Assembly: GCA_003224135.1 (NCBI GenBank)
Contig: QHYO01000414.1
Coordinates: 1 to 11,585 of the forward strand
DNA: 11,585 bases
Direction of reading: 5' to 3'
DNA from: Acidobacteriota bacterium
GTDB taxonomy: Bacteria > Acidobacteriota > Terriglobia > Acidiferrales > UBA7541
Position 1 is the first letter of the stretch, and each line of letters starts with the position of its first letter. Shown piece after piece: positions 1-5,977 of this stretch. Below the pieces are notes generated by a model. The model did no database searches. It saw nothing but the letters and a program-made list of their open reading frames with translations, and was not told the origin of the DNA. The position numbers and the translations under genes are program-made.

Positions 1-1
1 T

Positions 2-163
2 CTCGCCGCCATGTACGCCGCAACCGCTTATCCCATTTACGTTGTGATCGATCGCGAAGGAAACATCGCGGGCACCCAGCGCGGCGCTGCCGGCGAAGAC
101 GCTCTCCGCTCACTGCTCGCCAGAGCCGGTCTCGGCTCCGATCCCGACGCCGACTCCGAATAA
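2..163 (+). CDS. Thioredoxin-like (TlpA/redoxin) protein, C-terminal part
   Basis: This is the last 53 codons of a gene that enters from the left edge; the frame is open from base 2 to the TAA at 161-163. The visible part reads YPIYVVIDREGNIAG and then an acidic C-terminus. An aromatic residue plus proline (the usual cis-Pro position), a beta strand ending in ID, a turn of the type xxGxI and a final amphipathic helix form the classic end of a thioredoxin fold of the TlpA/ResA/AhpC-TSA kind. The CxxC active site would lie upstream and cannot be seen, so redox activity is unproven. The gene converges on the PilZ pair that follows, with about 70 bases between the stops and no clear terminator hairpin. 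Other thioredoxin-fold families are possible. Confidence 0.65.
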   Translation, partial: LAAMYAATAYPIYVVIDREGNIAGTQRGAAGEDALRSLLARAGLGSDPDADSE

Positions 164-233
164 TGCAGCGCGGGAATTTGCTCGTGCCGCCATAGTGGTC
201 CTATCCTTCAGGTCGGTTCTTTTTTGTCTTTCT

Positions 234-581
234 TCACGCGCGGGTCTTCGCATTCTCTTCTTGCGTCGCCAATTGCCTCAGCCACCGGTCCAGCTTTCCG
301 CGATCCTCAGGCTCCATCGAGACGATCGCCACTCCCATGCCCTCTCCGGCAATCACGTTCCGCACATTCGCGCGAAGTCGCAAATATCCTTTCGGAGTTA
401 CTATCAGCATTTGAACCGTGCTGCCCGCTTTGGGAGGATTCTTCGTCCGGATAAACAGTCCGCCAAGGGCAATCGTCTCGACGCGCGAAACTTCTCTCAG
501 GTCGCTGGTCTTCCACGCAACCACCGCCGATTTCGGCGCTTTCATCCTCGGATATCTGCGCGTGATGGGCTTTTCTGTCAT
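234..581 (-). CDS. PilZ-domain protein (downstream copy of a tandem pair)
   Basis: A 115-residue single-domain protein. PilZ domains usually bind cyclic di-GMP and tune motility, exopolysaccharide or other surface traits. The first PilZ motif, RxxxR, is present as RRYPR (residues 8-12). The second motif, normally [D/N]xSxxG, reads TIALGG: the Asp/Asn is Thr and the Ser is Ala, so ligand binding may be weak or lost. The C-terminal helix (DRWLRQL) is typical. The frame could extend to 608, but the ATG at 581 is preferred because it gives exactly the same length and the same MTExP start as the neighbouring paralog. By hand alignment without gaps the two are about 63% identical. The gene lies 52 nt after the stop of the paralog on the same strand, so the two are probably co-transcribed and arose by tandem duplication. 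The ribosome binding site is weak. Confidence 0.85.
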   Translation of the reverse strand: MTEKPITRRYPRMKAPKSAVVAWKTSDLREVSRVETIALGGLFIRTKNPPKAGSTVQMLIVTPKGYLRLRANVRNVIAGEGMGVAIVSMEPEDRGKLDRWLRQLATQEENAKTRA

Positions 582-633
582 GCTGGAACCCGGTCCCAAG
601 GCTCTCAACCGCGCCTCAGGTCCCCCACTGGCG

Positions 634-981
634 TCACTTGCGGTTCCCCGCCGTCTCTTCCGCCGTCTTCAACTGCTTCAGCCACTGGTCCAGCCGGCCG
701 CGGTCTTCCTGTTCCATGGACACGATCGCCACGCCCATACCTTCTCCGGGCGTCACATTCCGCACTACCGCACGCACCCGCACTTCGCCCTGCGGCGTGT
801 TAAAAACCAGTTGCAATGTCGTTCCTGAATTTGCAGGATTTTTTGTTCGGATGAACAATCCGCCCAGCGCCAGATTTTCCACCGGCGAAACAGCTTTCTG
901 CGTACCGATTTTCCACGCCACCAGCGCCGACTTCGGCACTCGGATACGCGGATATTTCCGCTTGTTCGGATTCTCCGTCAT
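634..981 (-). CDS. PilZ-domain protein (upstream copy of a tandem pair)
   Basis: A 115-residue single-domain protein, paralog of the gene just downstream. The N-terminal RxxxR signature is present as RKYPR (residues 8-12). The second motif reads NLALGG: it keeps the Asn but has Ala where Ser is usual, so it is closer to a working cyclic di-GMP site than its partner. The pattern LGGLFIRTKNP after the motif is shared by both copies and is typical of delta-proteobacterial and acidobacterial single-domain PilZ proteins (family knowledge). The ATG at 981 has a GGGG stretch a few bases upstream. The next gene upstream on this strand (quinone-reductase-like) stops at 1099, leaving 117 nt that could hold a separate promoter. 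Probable cytoplasmic effector or adaptor; its target cannot be read from the sequence. Confidence 0.87.
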   Translation of the reverse strand: MTENPNKRKYPRIRVPKSALVAWKIGTQKAVSPVENLALGGLFIRTKNPANSGTTLQLVFNTPQGEVRVRAVVRNVTPGEGMGVAIVSMEQEDRGRLDQWLKQLKTAEETAGNRK

Positions 982-1070
982 GGCTGACCCCGTATCACCA
1001 CGATAACCCGCTCAACCCGCATTCAGCGCTGCATGTGCGTACCCGCCAATAGAAATCACGACACTACAAA

Positions 1071-1083
1071 GCGCCGCAGGCGC
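1071..1083 (-). terminator. Possible weak intrinsic terminator after the oxidoreductase gene
   Basis: On the minus strand GCGCC-TGC-GGCGC forms a perfect 5-bp GC stem with a 3-nt loop, 15 nt past the TAA at 1099, followed by TTTGTAGT. The U tract is short, so termination would be partial at best. It could separate the PilZ pair from the upstream genes. Confidence 0.3.
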
Positions 1084-1098
1084 GCCACACTCTACCCC

Positions 1099-2061
1099 TT
1101 ACGGAACCACCACCAGCCTGCGCCCCGGCTGTCCCGGCCGATTCCACGCTCTCTCAATCTGTGCCATTTCGACTCGCTCCGTCTCGATCCGCAATTCTCC
1201 ACGCGCTCCACCCGTCATCACCTGCTCCATCGCATCAACCAAAATTTCCCGGGAGGGGATCCCACCCGTCCCCATCATCGTCAGAGGTATGCTGCGCAAC
1301 ACCGCCGCCGGCAACTTGATGGTCGGCCCCGCGCTCTCACCGGCTTGCACAAATCGTGTTTCGCGCGTGGCTGTCGCAAATTCCGCTTTGGTTATCGCCG
1401 CCAGCAGCGCTTCCGTAGGCCCGCCCCACAAATAATCAAGGATCACGTCAAATCCGCCATGTCCCATCTCGTTCAGAAACGCTTCCTTGAGCGCATCCGC
1501 AGCCTGATCCAGTTGTATCGTCGCATCCGCTCCAAGTTCCTCCAGCTTGCCGAGTACTTTCTCGTTTCGCCCCACTCCGACCACGCGCGCAGCTCCCAAC
1601 AACTTCGCAATCTGCACCGCAAGCTGCCCGGTAACTCCCGTCGCGCCAAGAATCAACACCGTCTCGCCCGCCGCAAGCTTCGCGCGGTGCGTCAGCGATA
1701 CCCACGCGGAAACGCCCGGATTCGCCAATGCCGCGGCAGTGTCATCTTCAAGCCCAGCGGGCAAAGGAAAGCAGAACGCCCGCGGCGCCACCGTACGCTC
1801 GGCCATTGCTCCAAAAGGGCGTCGCGGCCCTCCAAAGAAGACCCGCGTGCCATCCTCGAGGTCTCCCACTCCATCCGTCCCGCAAATCAGCGGCAACTCC
1901 CGCGGACTCGCAAAATGCGCCCCACTAGCCAGTTGCTGATCCACGGGCTTCAGAGACGCCGCCCGCACACGCACGACCGCCTCACCCTCACCCGCCTCCG
2001 GCTCGTCAAACTCCTCGTATTTCGGCGCTTTGCCAAGTTCATGCAATACCGCAGCCTTCAC
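1099..2061 (-). CDS. Zinc-independent medium-chain dehydrogenase/reductase, quinone oxidoreductase-like
   Basis: A 320-residue MDR-superfamily enzyme. The N-terminal GroES-like domain (about 1-110) begins MKAAVLHELG, the standard start of NADPH:quinone reductases and related enoyl reductases. The Rossmann domain carries the nucleotide-binding motif GATGVTG (residues 139-145) and ends with a typical ERAWNRPGQPGRRLVVV strand. I see neither the GHE catalytic-zinc motif nor the four-Cys structural zinc lobe, so it is a zinc-independent type likely using NAD(P)H on a quinone or activated carbonyl; the substrate is unknown. The GTG at 2061 is chosen over the GTG at 2076 because GGGAG (2070-2074) lies 8 nt upstream and because it gives the family's usual first residues. 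That start is 4 nt beyond the stop of the DUF4097 gene, so the ribosome binding site lies across that gene's last codons, suggesting translational coupling. Confidence 0.85.
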   Translation of the reverse strand: MKAAVLHELGKAPKYEEFDEPEAGEGEAVVRVRAASLKPVDQQLASGAHFASPRELPLICGTDGVGDLEDGTRVFFGGPRRPFGAMAERTVAPRAFCFPLPAGLEDDTAAALANPGVSAWVSLTHRAKLAAGETVLILGATGVTGQLAVQIAKLLGAARVVGVGRNEKVLGKLEELGADATIQLDQAADALKEAFLNEMGHGGFDVILDYLWGGPTEALLAAITKAEFATATRETRFVQAGESAGPTIKLPAAVLRSIPLTMMGTGGIPSREILVDAMEQVMTGGARGELRIETERVEMAQIERAWNRPGQPGRRLVVVP

Positions 2062-2065
2062 GCCG

Positions 2066-2920
2066 CTAGCTCCCACTCTTCCGGAGCTCGATACCGCCGT
2101 TGGTCGTGGCTAAGTGCAGATCGCGGCCGCCCGCGCCGACCGTGCCAGAGAGATCCTTCGAGCCGAAACTACCCACAACCGTGACGGGGAAATCAGTGTG
2201 GATCCCGCCATTCGTTGTCGCCGCACGGACCTTAAATTCCGCGGAAGCAGGCAACGAAAGACGTACGCTTCCATTCGTTGTCAGGAGTTCAACTTCTCCG
2301 TTCCATTTGGCGTTTCCGATGGCGATCATCAAGCCACCATTCGTCGTGCGTGCGGAGGCCCATTCGCTGGTGGTCACGTCCACGTTGCCGTTTGTCGTTG
2401 ACGCTTCGACGATGCTGTTCAGGTCGCGGCAGCGAATCCCGCCGTTTGTGGTTGTCGCCTTCAGGAGCACGCCTCGTGGCACTTTCAAGTTGAAGTTCAG
2501 CTTGGTGCGGTTGTTGTGCCAGCTCCACCCGTGGTGGTCGGAATCCACGCCGCCGCGATGACAACGCCCTGGCTGTGCATCCCTTTCGTATACAGCGCAA
2601 ATGGTAACGCCGTCAGAATACTCGACCATTTCTACGAACACTTCGTTCGCCTCGCCGTTGGTTTGTTTGATTCCTTCGACCTGCGCTGCCTCTCCCGTTG
2701 TGCCGGTAGCGTCGATTCCACCGTTTCGCCCGATAATTTCGAGTATGTGGCCGGGTTTCAGGTTCCCCTGCCAGTGAAATTCACTTTCCTTGAACACCGT
2801 TCGTTTTTCGTTTTGTGCTCTTGCCGGCGCGCTACCGGCCAGCAGCAGGCCCGCGAGAGCAATAACCGGCGGAAGGCTCCCGAAGAATAATCCGAAAAAT
2901 TGATTTTTGGCGCTGCTCAT
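2066..2920 (-). CDS. Secreted DUF4097-family (putative adhesin-like) protein with TTNG ladder
   Basis: A 284-residue exported protein. Residues 1-35 form a Sec signal peptide: a short basic start, hydrophobic core ALAGLLLAG, and a cleavage site after ARA before Q36. The mature part shows repeated TTNG motifs at 157-160, 175-178, 192-195, 214-217, 235-238 and 272-275, plus RNGG at 65-68. Such regular NG turns are typical of DUF4097, whose members fold as a beta ladder. The segment TICAVYERD...C...HH (106-135) carries Cys108 and Cys120, probably a disulfide in the oxidising periplasm, followed by His-rich residues. The ATG at 2920 is well supported by GGGGAG (2928-2933) 7 nt upstream. DUF4097 proteins often sit near envelope-stress genes; biochemical function is unknown. 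It is the first gene of the leftward block. Confidence 0.82.
   Translation of the reverse strand: MSSAKNQFFGLFFGSLPPVIALAGLLLAGSAPARAQNEKRTVFKESEFHWQGNLKPGHILEIIGRNGGIDATGTTGEAAQVEGIKQTNGEANEVFVEMVEYSDGVTICAVYERDAQPGRCHRGGVDSDHHGWSWHNNRTKLNFNLKVPRGVLLKATTTNGGIRCRDLNSIVEASTTNGNVDVTTSEWASARTTNGGLMIAIGNAKWNGEVELLTTNGSVRLSLPASAEFKVRAATTNGGIHTDFPVTVVGSFGSKDLSGTVGAGGRDLHLATTNGGIELRKSGS
2070..2074 (-). promoter_or_regulatory. Shine-Dalgarno site deciding the GTG start of the oxidoreductase
   Basis: GGGAG on the minus strand lies 8 nt upstream of the GTG at 2061. It overlaps the end of the DUF4097 coding region, and supports the internal GTG over the earlier GTG at 2076, which would lie inside the upstream gene. 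Confidence 0.6.
2096..2452 (-). repeat. Degenerate TTNG-coding repeats inside the DUF4097 gene
   Basis: Six copies of a motif encoding Thr-Thr-Asn-Gly, usually followed by Gly and a hydrophobic residue, are visible on the plus strand as CCATTCGTTGTCG-like or CCGTTTGTCGTTG-like words. Steps between copies are 18, 17, 22, 21 and 37 residues; the long last step would fit one rung whose motif has been lost. The codons differ between copies, so this is an old protein repeat and not a recent DNA duplication. Confidence 0.8.
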
Positions 2921-3158
2921 GGTTCATCTCCCCTATTCCATCGGTAAAAGGACATCAACAACAGGATACCGGGCCTTTCACCTGTCGATGGACCGAAAAG
3001 TTATACCCGATTCTTCACGCCTCGGGGTCCGTATCAATGGCTACAATATGCCTTGCCGGCATGTGCTTGGTGGATACCCGCGCGCTTGCACATGGTACGA
3101 ACGCCGGTCGACTTTCGTTCCCCACATCGCTGGTAAACGTCGCGTATGATTCCCCGTC
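2921..3158. other. Non-coding upstream region of the DUF4097 gene
   Basis: I see no convincing gene here; the short open frames lack a family resemblance. It must hold the leftward promoter. A -10-like TATAAC lies on the minus strand at 3000-3005, but no good -35 box stands at the right distance. A 7-bp inverted repeat, CATGTGC (3060-3066) and GCACATG (3088-3094), flanks a 21-nt loop. Confidence 0.5.
3145..3150 (+). promoter_or_regulatory. -10-like TATGAT close to an ATG
   Basis: TATGAT matches the sigma-70 -10 consensus at five of six positions and lies 8 nt before the ATG at 3159. That spacing would place the transcription start at or next to the ATG, giving a leaderless message. No Shine-Dalgarno sequence precedes this ATG. 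No clear -35 box is seen, so the call is tentative. Confidence 0.25.
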
Positions 3159-3516
3159 ATGGCTCCGCCTAGCGAACAGCCCTTATGGGTCAAAATCCTA
3201 CTCAATATATGCGATATGCGGTCCGTAGGCGTAGGGTTGGCCTCGTTGGGTGTTCTCAGCGCGGTAGTGGGTTTGGGTTTTTTACTTGGGACTATTCTGT
3301 ATGTCGACCGGGAACTGTATCCGAATGCTGGTCAGTTTGTAAGAAGGAGATCACGGTTGGTCTCGCTACTGGTATTTTTTGGGCGTCGGGGCCGGGATGC
3401 GATTTAGTTTGGAAAGCGTATCGCGGAAAAGGAACTGGTTCTTACGGTTACTAAAACGGAAGCGCACATTTCGTCAAGATAGGCAGGGAGATGTTTCGCA
3501 GCGAGACTCGCCCTAA
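3159..3516 (+). pseudogene. Small membrane protein reading frame, apparently frameshifted
   Basis: From the ATG at 3159 the frame encodes an 82-residue protein that stops at 3407. Residues about 23-49 form a strong hydrophobic segment (GLASLGVLSAVVGLGFLLG) followed by DRELYP, and a second hydrophobic segment begins at RLVSLLVFF but is cut off by an unlikely RRGRD tail. If one T is removed from the T6 run at 3375-3380, the frame continues as LGVGAGMRFSLE, completes the second membrane segment, adds a basic tail (RKRNWFLRLLKRKR) and stops at 3516, about 118 residues in all, 10 nt before the next ATG. So either the gene is broken, the base is a sequencing or assembly error, or the run is slippery. 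I do not recognise the family. The 82-residue version may also be real. Confidence 0.4.
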
Positions 3517-3519
3517 AAT
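3514..3519 (+). promoter_or_regulatory. -10-like TAAAAT close to an ATG
   Basis: TAAAAT matches the -10 consensus at five of six positions and lies 7 nt before the ATG at 3527, the likely original start of the hydrolase gene. As with the site at 3145, a transcript from here would be nearly leaderless, and no Shine-Dalgarno sequence is present. No clear -35 box is seen. Confidence 0.25.
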
Positions 3520-3570
3520 CTGTTAAATGAATCCTGCGACCAAGCGAATTCTGAAAATCACTTATCCGCT

Positions 3571-4488
3571 TTGGCTGGCTTGGTCCTCGGTCCCGGGGTT
3601 CTTCACGCCTTTCGCCGCCGGTTAACTGTGCGGCAAATGGCCCAAGCCGACCAGATTCTTACCGGCCTTAACGTGACCCGTGAAGACTTCATCGTCCGCG
3701 CCAACGACGGGATACTTCTCGGTGGTTGGAAGCTCAGGCCTGCTCATCCAAATGGCGATTGGGTTCTTCTCATGCACGGTAGATCGCACAATCGTTCCGT
3801 CATGCTTCCGTATGCAGGATTCCTCCTGAATGCCGGATACAGTGTGGTGATGATGGATGCTCGGGCACACGGCAATAGCGGCGGCTTAGAGTCGACTTAC
3901 GGAAAGCTTGAAATTTTCGATATGCAAGTAATCGTAAAGAATCTCGAAGTAACCGAAAAAGTAAGCCACTTATTTGCGCTGGGAGAGTCCATGGGAGCTG
4001 CCGTGGCCTTGCAATCAGCCGCAATCGAACCACGCATTGATGGTGTCGTTGCGGAAGGCGCTTTTCGCAATCTGCGCGAGGTGACTTTCGACTATGCCGG
4101 ACTGCAGCAAAGCGCTGCTCTCGGAAAAACTCTCTTCCGTCCCGCCGCTCTCCTTGCCATCTGGATCGCGCAAAAGCAAGGCGGGTTCGCATTCGAGGAT
4201 ATCTCCCCGCAACGGGCGGTAAAGGTTCGCTCATTTCCGATCCTTCTCATCTGCGGCGCGAGCGACCGCAAAATTCCATGCCGACACTCCGAAGCCATCT
4301 TCAATTCAGCAATCGGACCGAAAGAATTGTGGAATGTGCCTGCTACCGGGCACGAGCAAGCCATCAAAACTTCTTCCGCCGAATTTCAACGTCGCATTCT
4401 CGACTTTTTCCGCTCCGCAAGTCACTCGCTCGGCCCTGTACAAAATCGCCCTCCAACTTTACCTTCAGTCCAGTGGGAGGAAGAGTAG
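3571..4488 (+). CDS. Alpha/beta hydrolase (serine hydrolase family), N-terminus possibly frameshifted
   Basis: A 305-residue alpha/beta hydrolase of the Hydrolase_4/S33-like kind. Oxyanion strand LLMHG, the motif DARAHGNSGG, nucleophile elbow GESMG with Ser140, acid Asp232 in GASDRKIP, and His261 in TGHEQ form a complete catalytic triad, so the enzyme looks active. Substrate is unknown; an ester or amide near the membrane is likely. The frame has no ATG before codon 23, and TTG 3571 is a weak start. In another frame ATG 3527 encodes MNPATKRILKITYPL, a basic then hydrophobic start typical of a signal anchor. One extra T at the T3 run (3570-3572) would join it exactly to LAGLVLGPGVLHAFRRR. The gene is convergent with deoB (96 nt between stops). 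Its first functional residues are therefore uncertain. Confidence 0.85.
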   Translation: MAGLVLGPGVLHAFRRRLTVRQMAQADQILTGLNVTREDFIVRANDGILLGGWKLRPAHPNGDWVLLMHGRSHNRSVMLPYAGFLLNAGYSVVMMDARAHGNSGGLESTYGKLEIFDMQVIVKNLEVTEKVSHLFALGESMGAAVALQSAAIEPRIDGVVAEGAFRNLREVTFDYAGLQQSAALGKTLFRPAALLAIWIAQKQGGFAFEDISPQRAVKVRSFPILLICGASDRKIPCRHSEAIFNSAIGPKELWNVPATGHEQAIKTSSAEFQRRILDFFRSASHSLGPVQNRPPTLPSVQWEEE

Positions 4489-4584
4489 AAAAGGAATTCC
4501 CAGGAGAGCGAGAAGAACAGCCGTGAACATGATTGACCCTCCTGTCACATCAGGTTGTTAGCGAAGCTATGCTTTTCCTTGCGG

Positions 4585-5775
4585 TCATTTGCGCCCATTG
4601 GAAAGCAACTCCTTCAAGAAACTCGCGCCATGCAAAATCTTCCCGCCAAAATTCTCTGCGATGGTTTGTCCCATATCCGCCAGCGTTGCGCGCGTACCCA
4701 AACTTACTTCCGCAGTGCCGCGAGGCGAAAAAGCAAGGATCGGCACATACTCCCGCGAATGGTCCGTTGTTTGCCAGCGAGGATCAGGATCGCAGCCGTG
4801 GTCCGCGGTAATCATCAGCAAATCGTCTCGCGAAAGCAGCCGCAAAAAATCGCCCAGCAGCGCGTCGAACTCTTCGAGAGATCTCGCAAACCCTTCCACA
4901 TCTTTGCGATGGCCGTACAGCATGTCGAAATCCACGAGGTTGCAAAAAATCAGCCCCTCAGCGCGTTCTCGAACCGCCGCCGTAATTTTTTCCATTCCAT
5001 CTGTATTCGATTTTGTCGTGACGTATTGCTGCAGGCCGCGGCCGTTGTAAATATCGTGAATCTTGCCGATGCCAAACACCGGCACACTTTTTTCCTTCAA
5101 CACATCCATCAACATTGGCTTCGGCGGATCGACTGCATAATCATGTCGCCGCGAAGTTCGCGTGAAATTTCCTGCTGTTCCCGTAAATGGCCGCGCAATC
5201 ACGCGCCCCACTCGGTGCGGTCCATCCAGAATTTCACGCGCGATTTCGCACATGCGATACAGCTCAGCAATCGGAATCACATCTTCGTGGGCCGCAATTT
5301 GAAAAACGCTGTCGCCCGACGTGTACACAATTGGTTTGCCCGTCCGCACATGCTCCTGGCCCAGCTCCTTGATAATTTCCGTTCCGGACGCTGGTTTGTT
5401 TCCAATCGTCTTTCTGCCAGTTCTTTTCTCCAAGGCGTCAATCACTTCCGGCGGAAATCCGTGCTTGTACACAGGGAAAGCTTGATCGAGCCATACACCC
5501 GCCATTTCCCAGTGTCCCGTTGTCGTGTCTTTTCCCGGCGAGTGCGTCGCACCTTTGCCATACGCACCGCGTGGTTTCCTAACCGGCGTCAAATGCGCGA
5601 GCGGCTCGATATTTGCCAAGCCCAGCTCCACCAGATTTGGAACAGTCAACGCGCGCGATTCCGCAATATGCCCCAGCGTGTTTCGCCCCACGTCGCCATA
5701 GTCCTCAGCATCCGGCAACTCGCCAATTCCCACGCTGTCCAACACAATCCAGATCACACGTCGAAAACCAGCCAT
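4585..5775 (-). CDS. deoB: Phosphopentomutase
   Basis: A 396-residue alkaline-phosphatase-superfamily mutase that interconverts ribose (or deoxyribose) 1-phosphate and 5-phosphate in nucleoside salvage, in the cytoplasm with two Mn2+ ions. All expected residues are present: Asp13 in LDSVGIGELPDA, the phosphorylated Thr in GKDTTTGHWE (Thr84 by analogy with the Bacillus enzyme), Asp155 in SGDSVFQ, Asp284 and His289 in VDFDMLYGH, Asp325/His326 in TADHG, and His339 in TTDHSRE. The cap-domain motifs GNKPASGTE and GNFTRT are intact. Length is normal for the family. The ATG at 5775 is chosen over the upstream TTG at 5796 because GGAG (5783-5786) lies 7 nt upstream and because MAGFRRVIWIVLDS is the usual beginning. 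No other nucleoside-catabolism gene is adjacent. Confidence 0.96.
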   Translation of the reverse strand: MAGFRRVIWIVLDSVGIGELPDAEDYGDVGRNTLGHIAESRALTVPNLVELGLANIEPLAHLTPVRKPRGAYGKGATHSPGKDTTTGHWEMAGVWLDQAFPVYKHGFPPEVIDALEKRTGRKTIGNKPASGTEIIKELGQEHVRTGKPIVYTSGDSVFQIAAHEDVIPIAELYRMCEIAREILDGPHRVGRVIARPFTGTAGNFTRTSRRHDYAVDPPKPMLMDVLKEKSVPVFGIGKIHDIYNGRGLQQYVTTKSNTDGMEKITAAVRERAEGLIFCNLVDFDMLYGHRKDVEGFARSLEEFDALLGDFLRLLSRDDLLMITADHGCDPDPRWQTTDHSREYVPILAFSPRGTAEVSLGTRATLADMGQTIAENFGGKILHGASFLKELLSNGRK

Positions 5776-5977
5776 TCTTCCGCTCCAAAACCTCAACTGA
5801 CGCGCTTCTTCGCGACTCTAGCACAGCTCCACGCCATCCGCTCTTTCGCCCGTTCTAACCGCATTCACCAATTTGCTGGTCTACGCACTCTGCGGCTCAC
5901 ACCTCATTTCGTGTTAGATTGCCTTTACCTGAACTATTTCCCTTTTTCATTCGTAGTACCAAGTGTGGAGGTCGGCA
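5776..5977. promoter_or_regulatory. Divergent intergenic region between deoB and the LiaF-like gene
   Basis: This 202-nt stretch must carry promoters for both directions. Toward deoB an extended -10-like TGCTAGAGT is seen on the minus strand (5815-5823), without a clear -35 box. Toward the LiaF-like gene no convincing sigma-70 promoter is seen. GGAGG (5967-5971) is the ribosome binding site for that gene. Confidence 0.4.

Noticed and set aside
195..803. A 202-codon open frame on the plus strand across both PilZ genes
   Set aside because: It is a shadow of the two PilZ genes, and its apparent internal repeat merely reflects their duplication.
1033..2184. A 383-codon open frame on the plus strand
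   Set aside because: Antisense to the oxidoreductase gene, very rich in Arg and His, with no recognisable motif.
3037..3228. A 63-codon plus-strand frame as a separate small gene
   Set aside because: No ribosome binding site, no plausible protein features, and it overlaps the better membrane frame starting at 3159.
4541..4554. Hairpin CCTG-TCACAT-CAGG between the hydrolase and deoB
   Set aside because: The stem is only 4 bp and no T tract follows in either direction, so it is not a credible terminator.
5801..5814. CGCGCTTCTTCGCG in the deoB leader as a regulatory hairpin
   Set aside because: The arms are just the self-complementary CGCG, common by chance in this GC-rich DNA.
5815..5823. 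Extended -10-like TGCTAGAGT upstream of deoB
   Set aside because: TAGAGT matches the -10 consensus poorly and no -35 box is present; mentioned in the intergenic entry but not called as a promoter.
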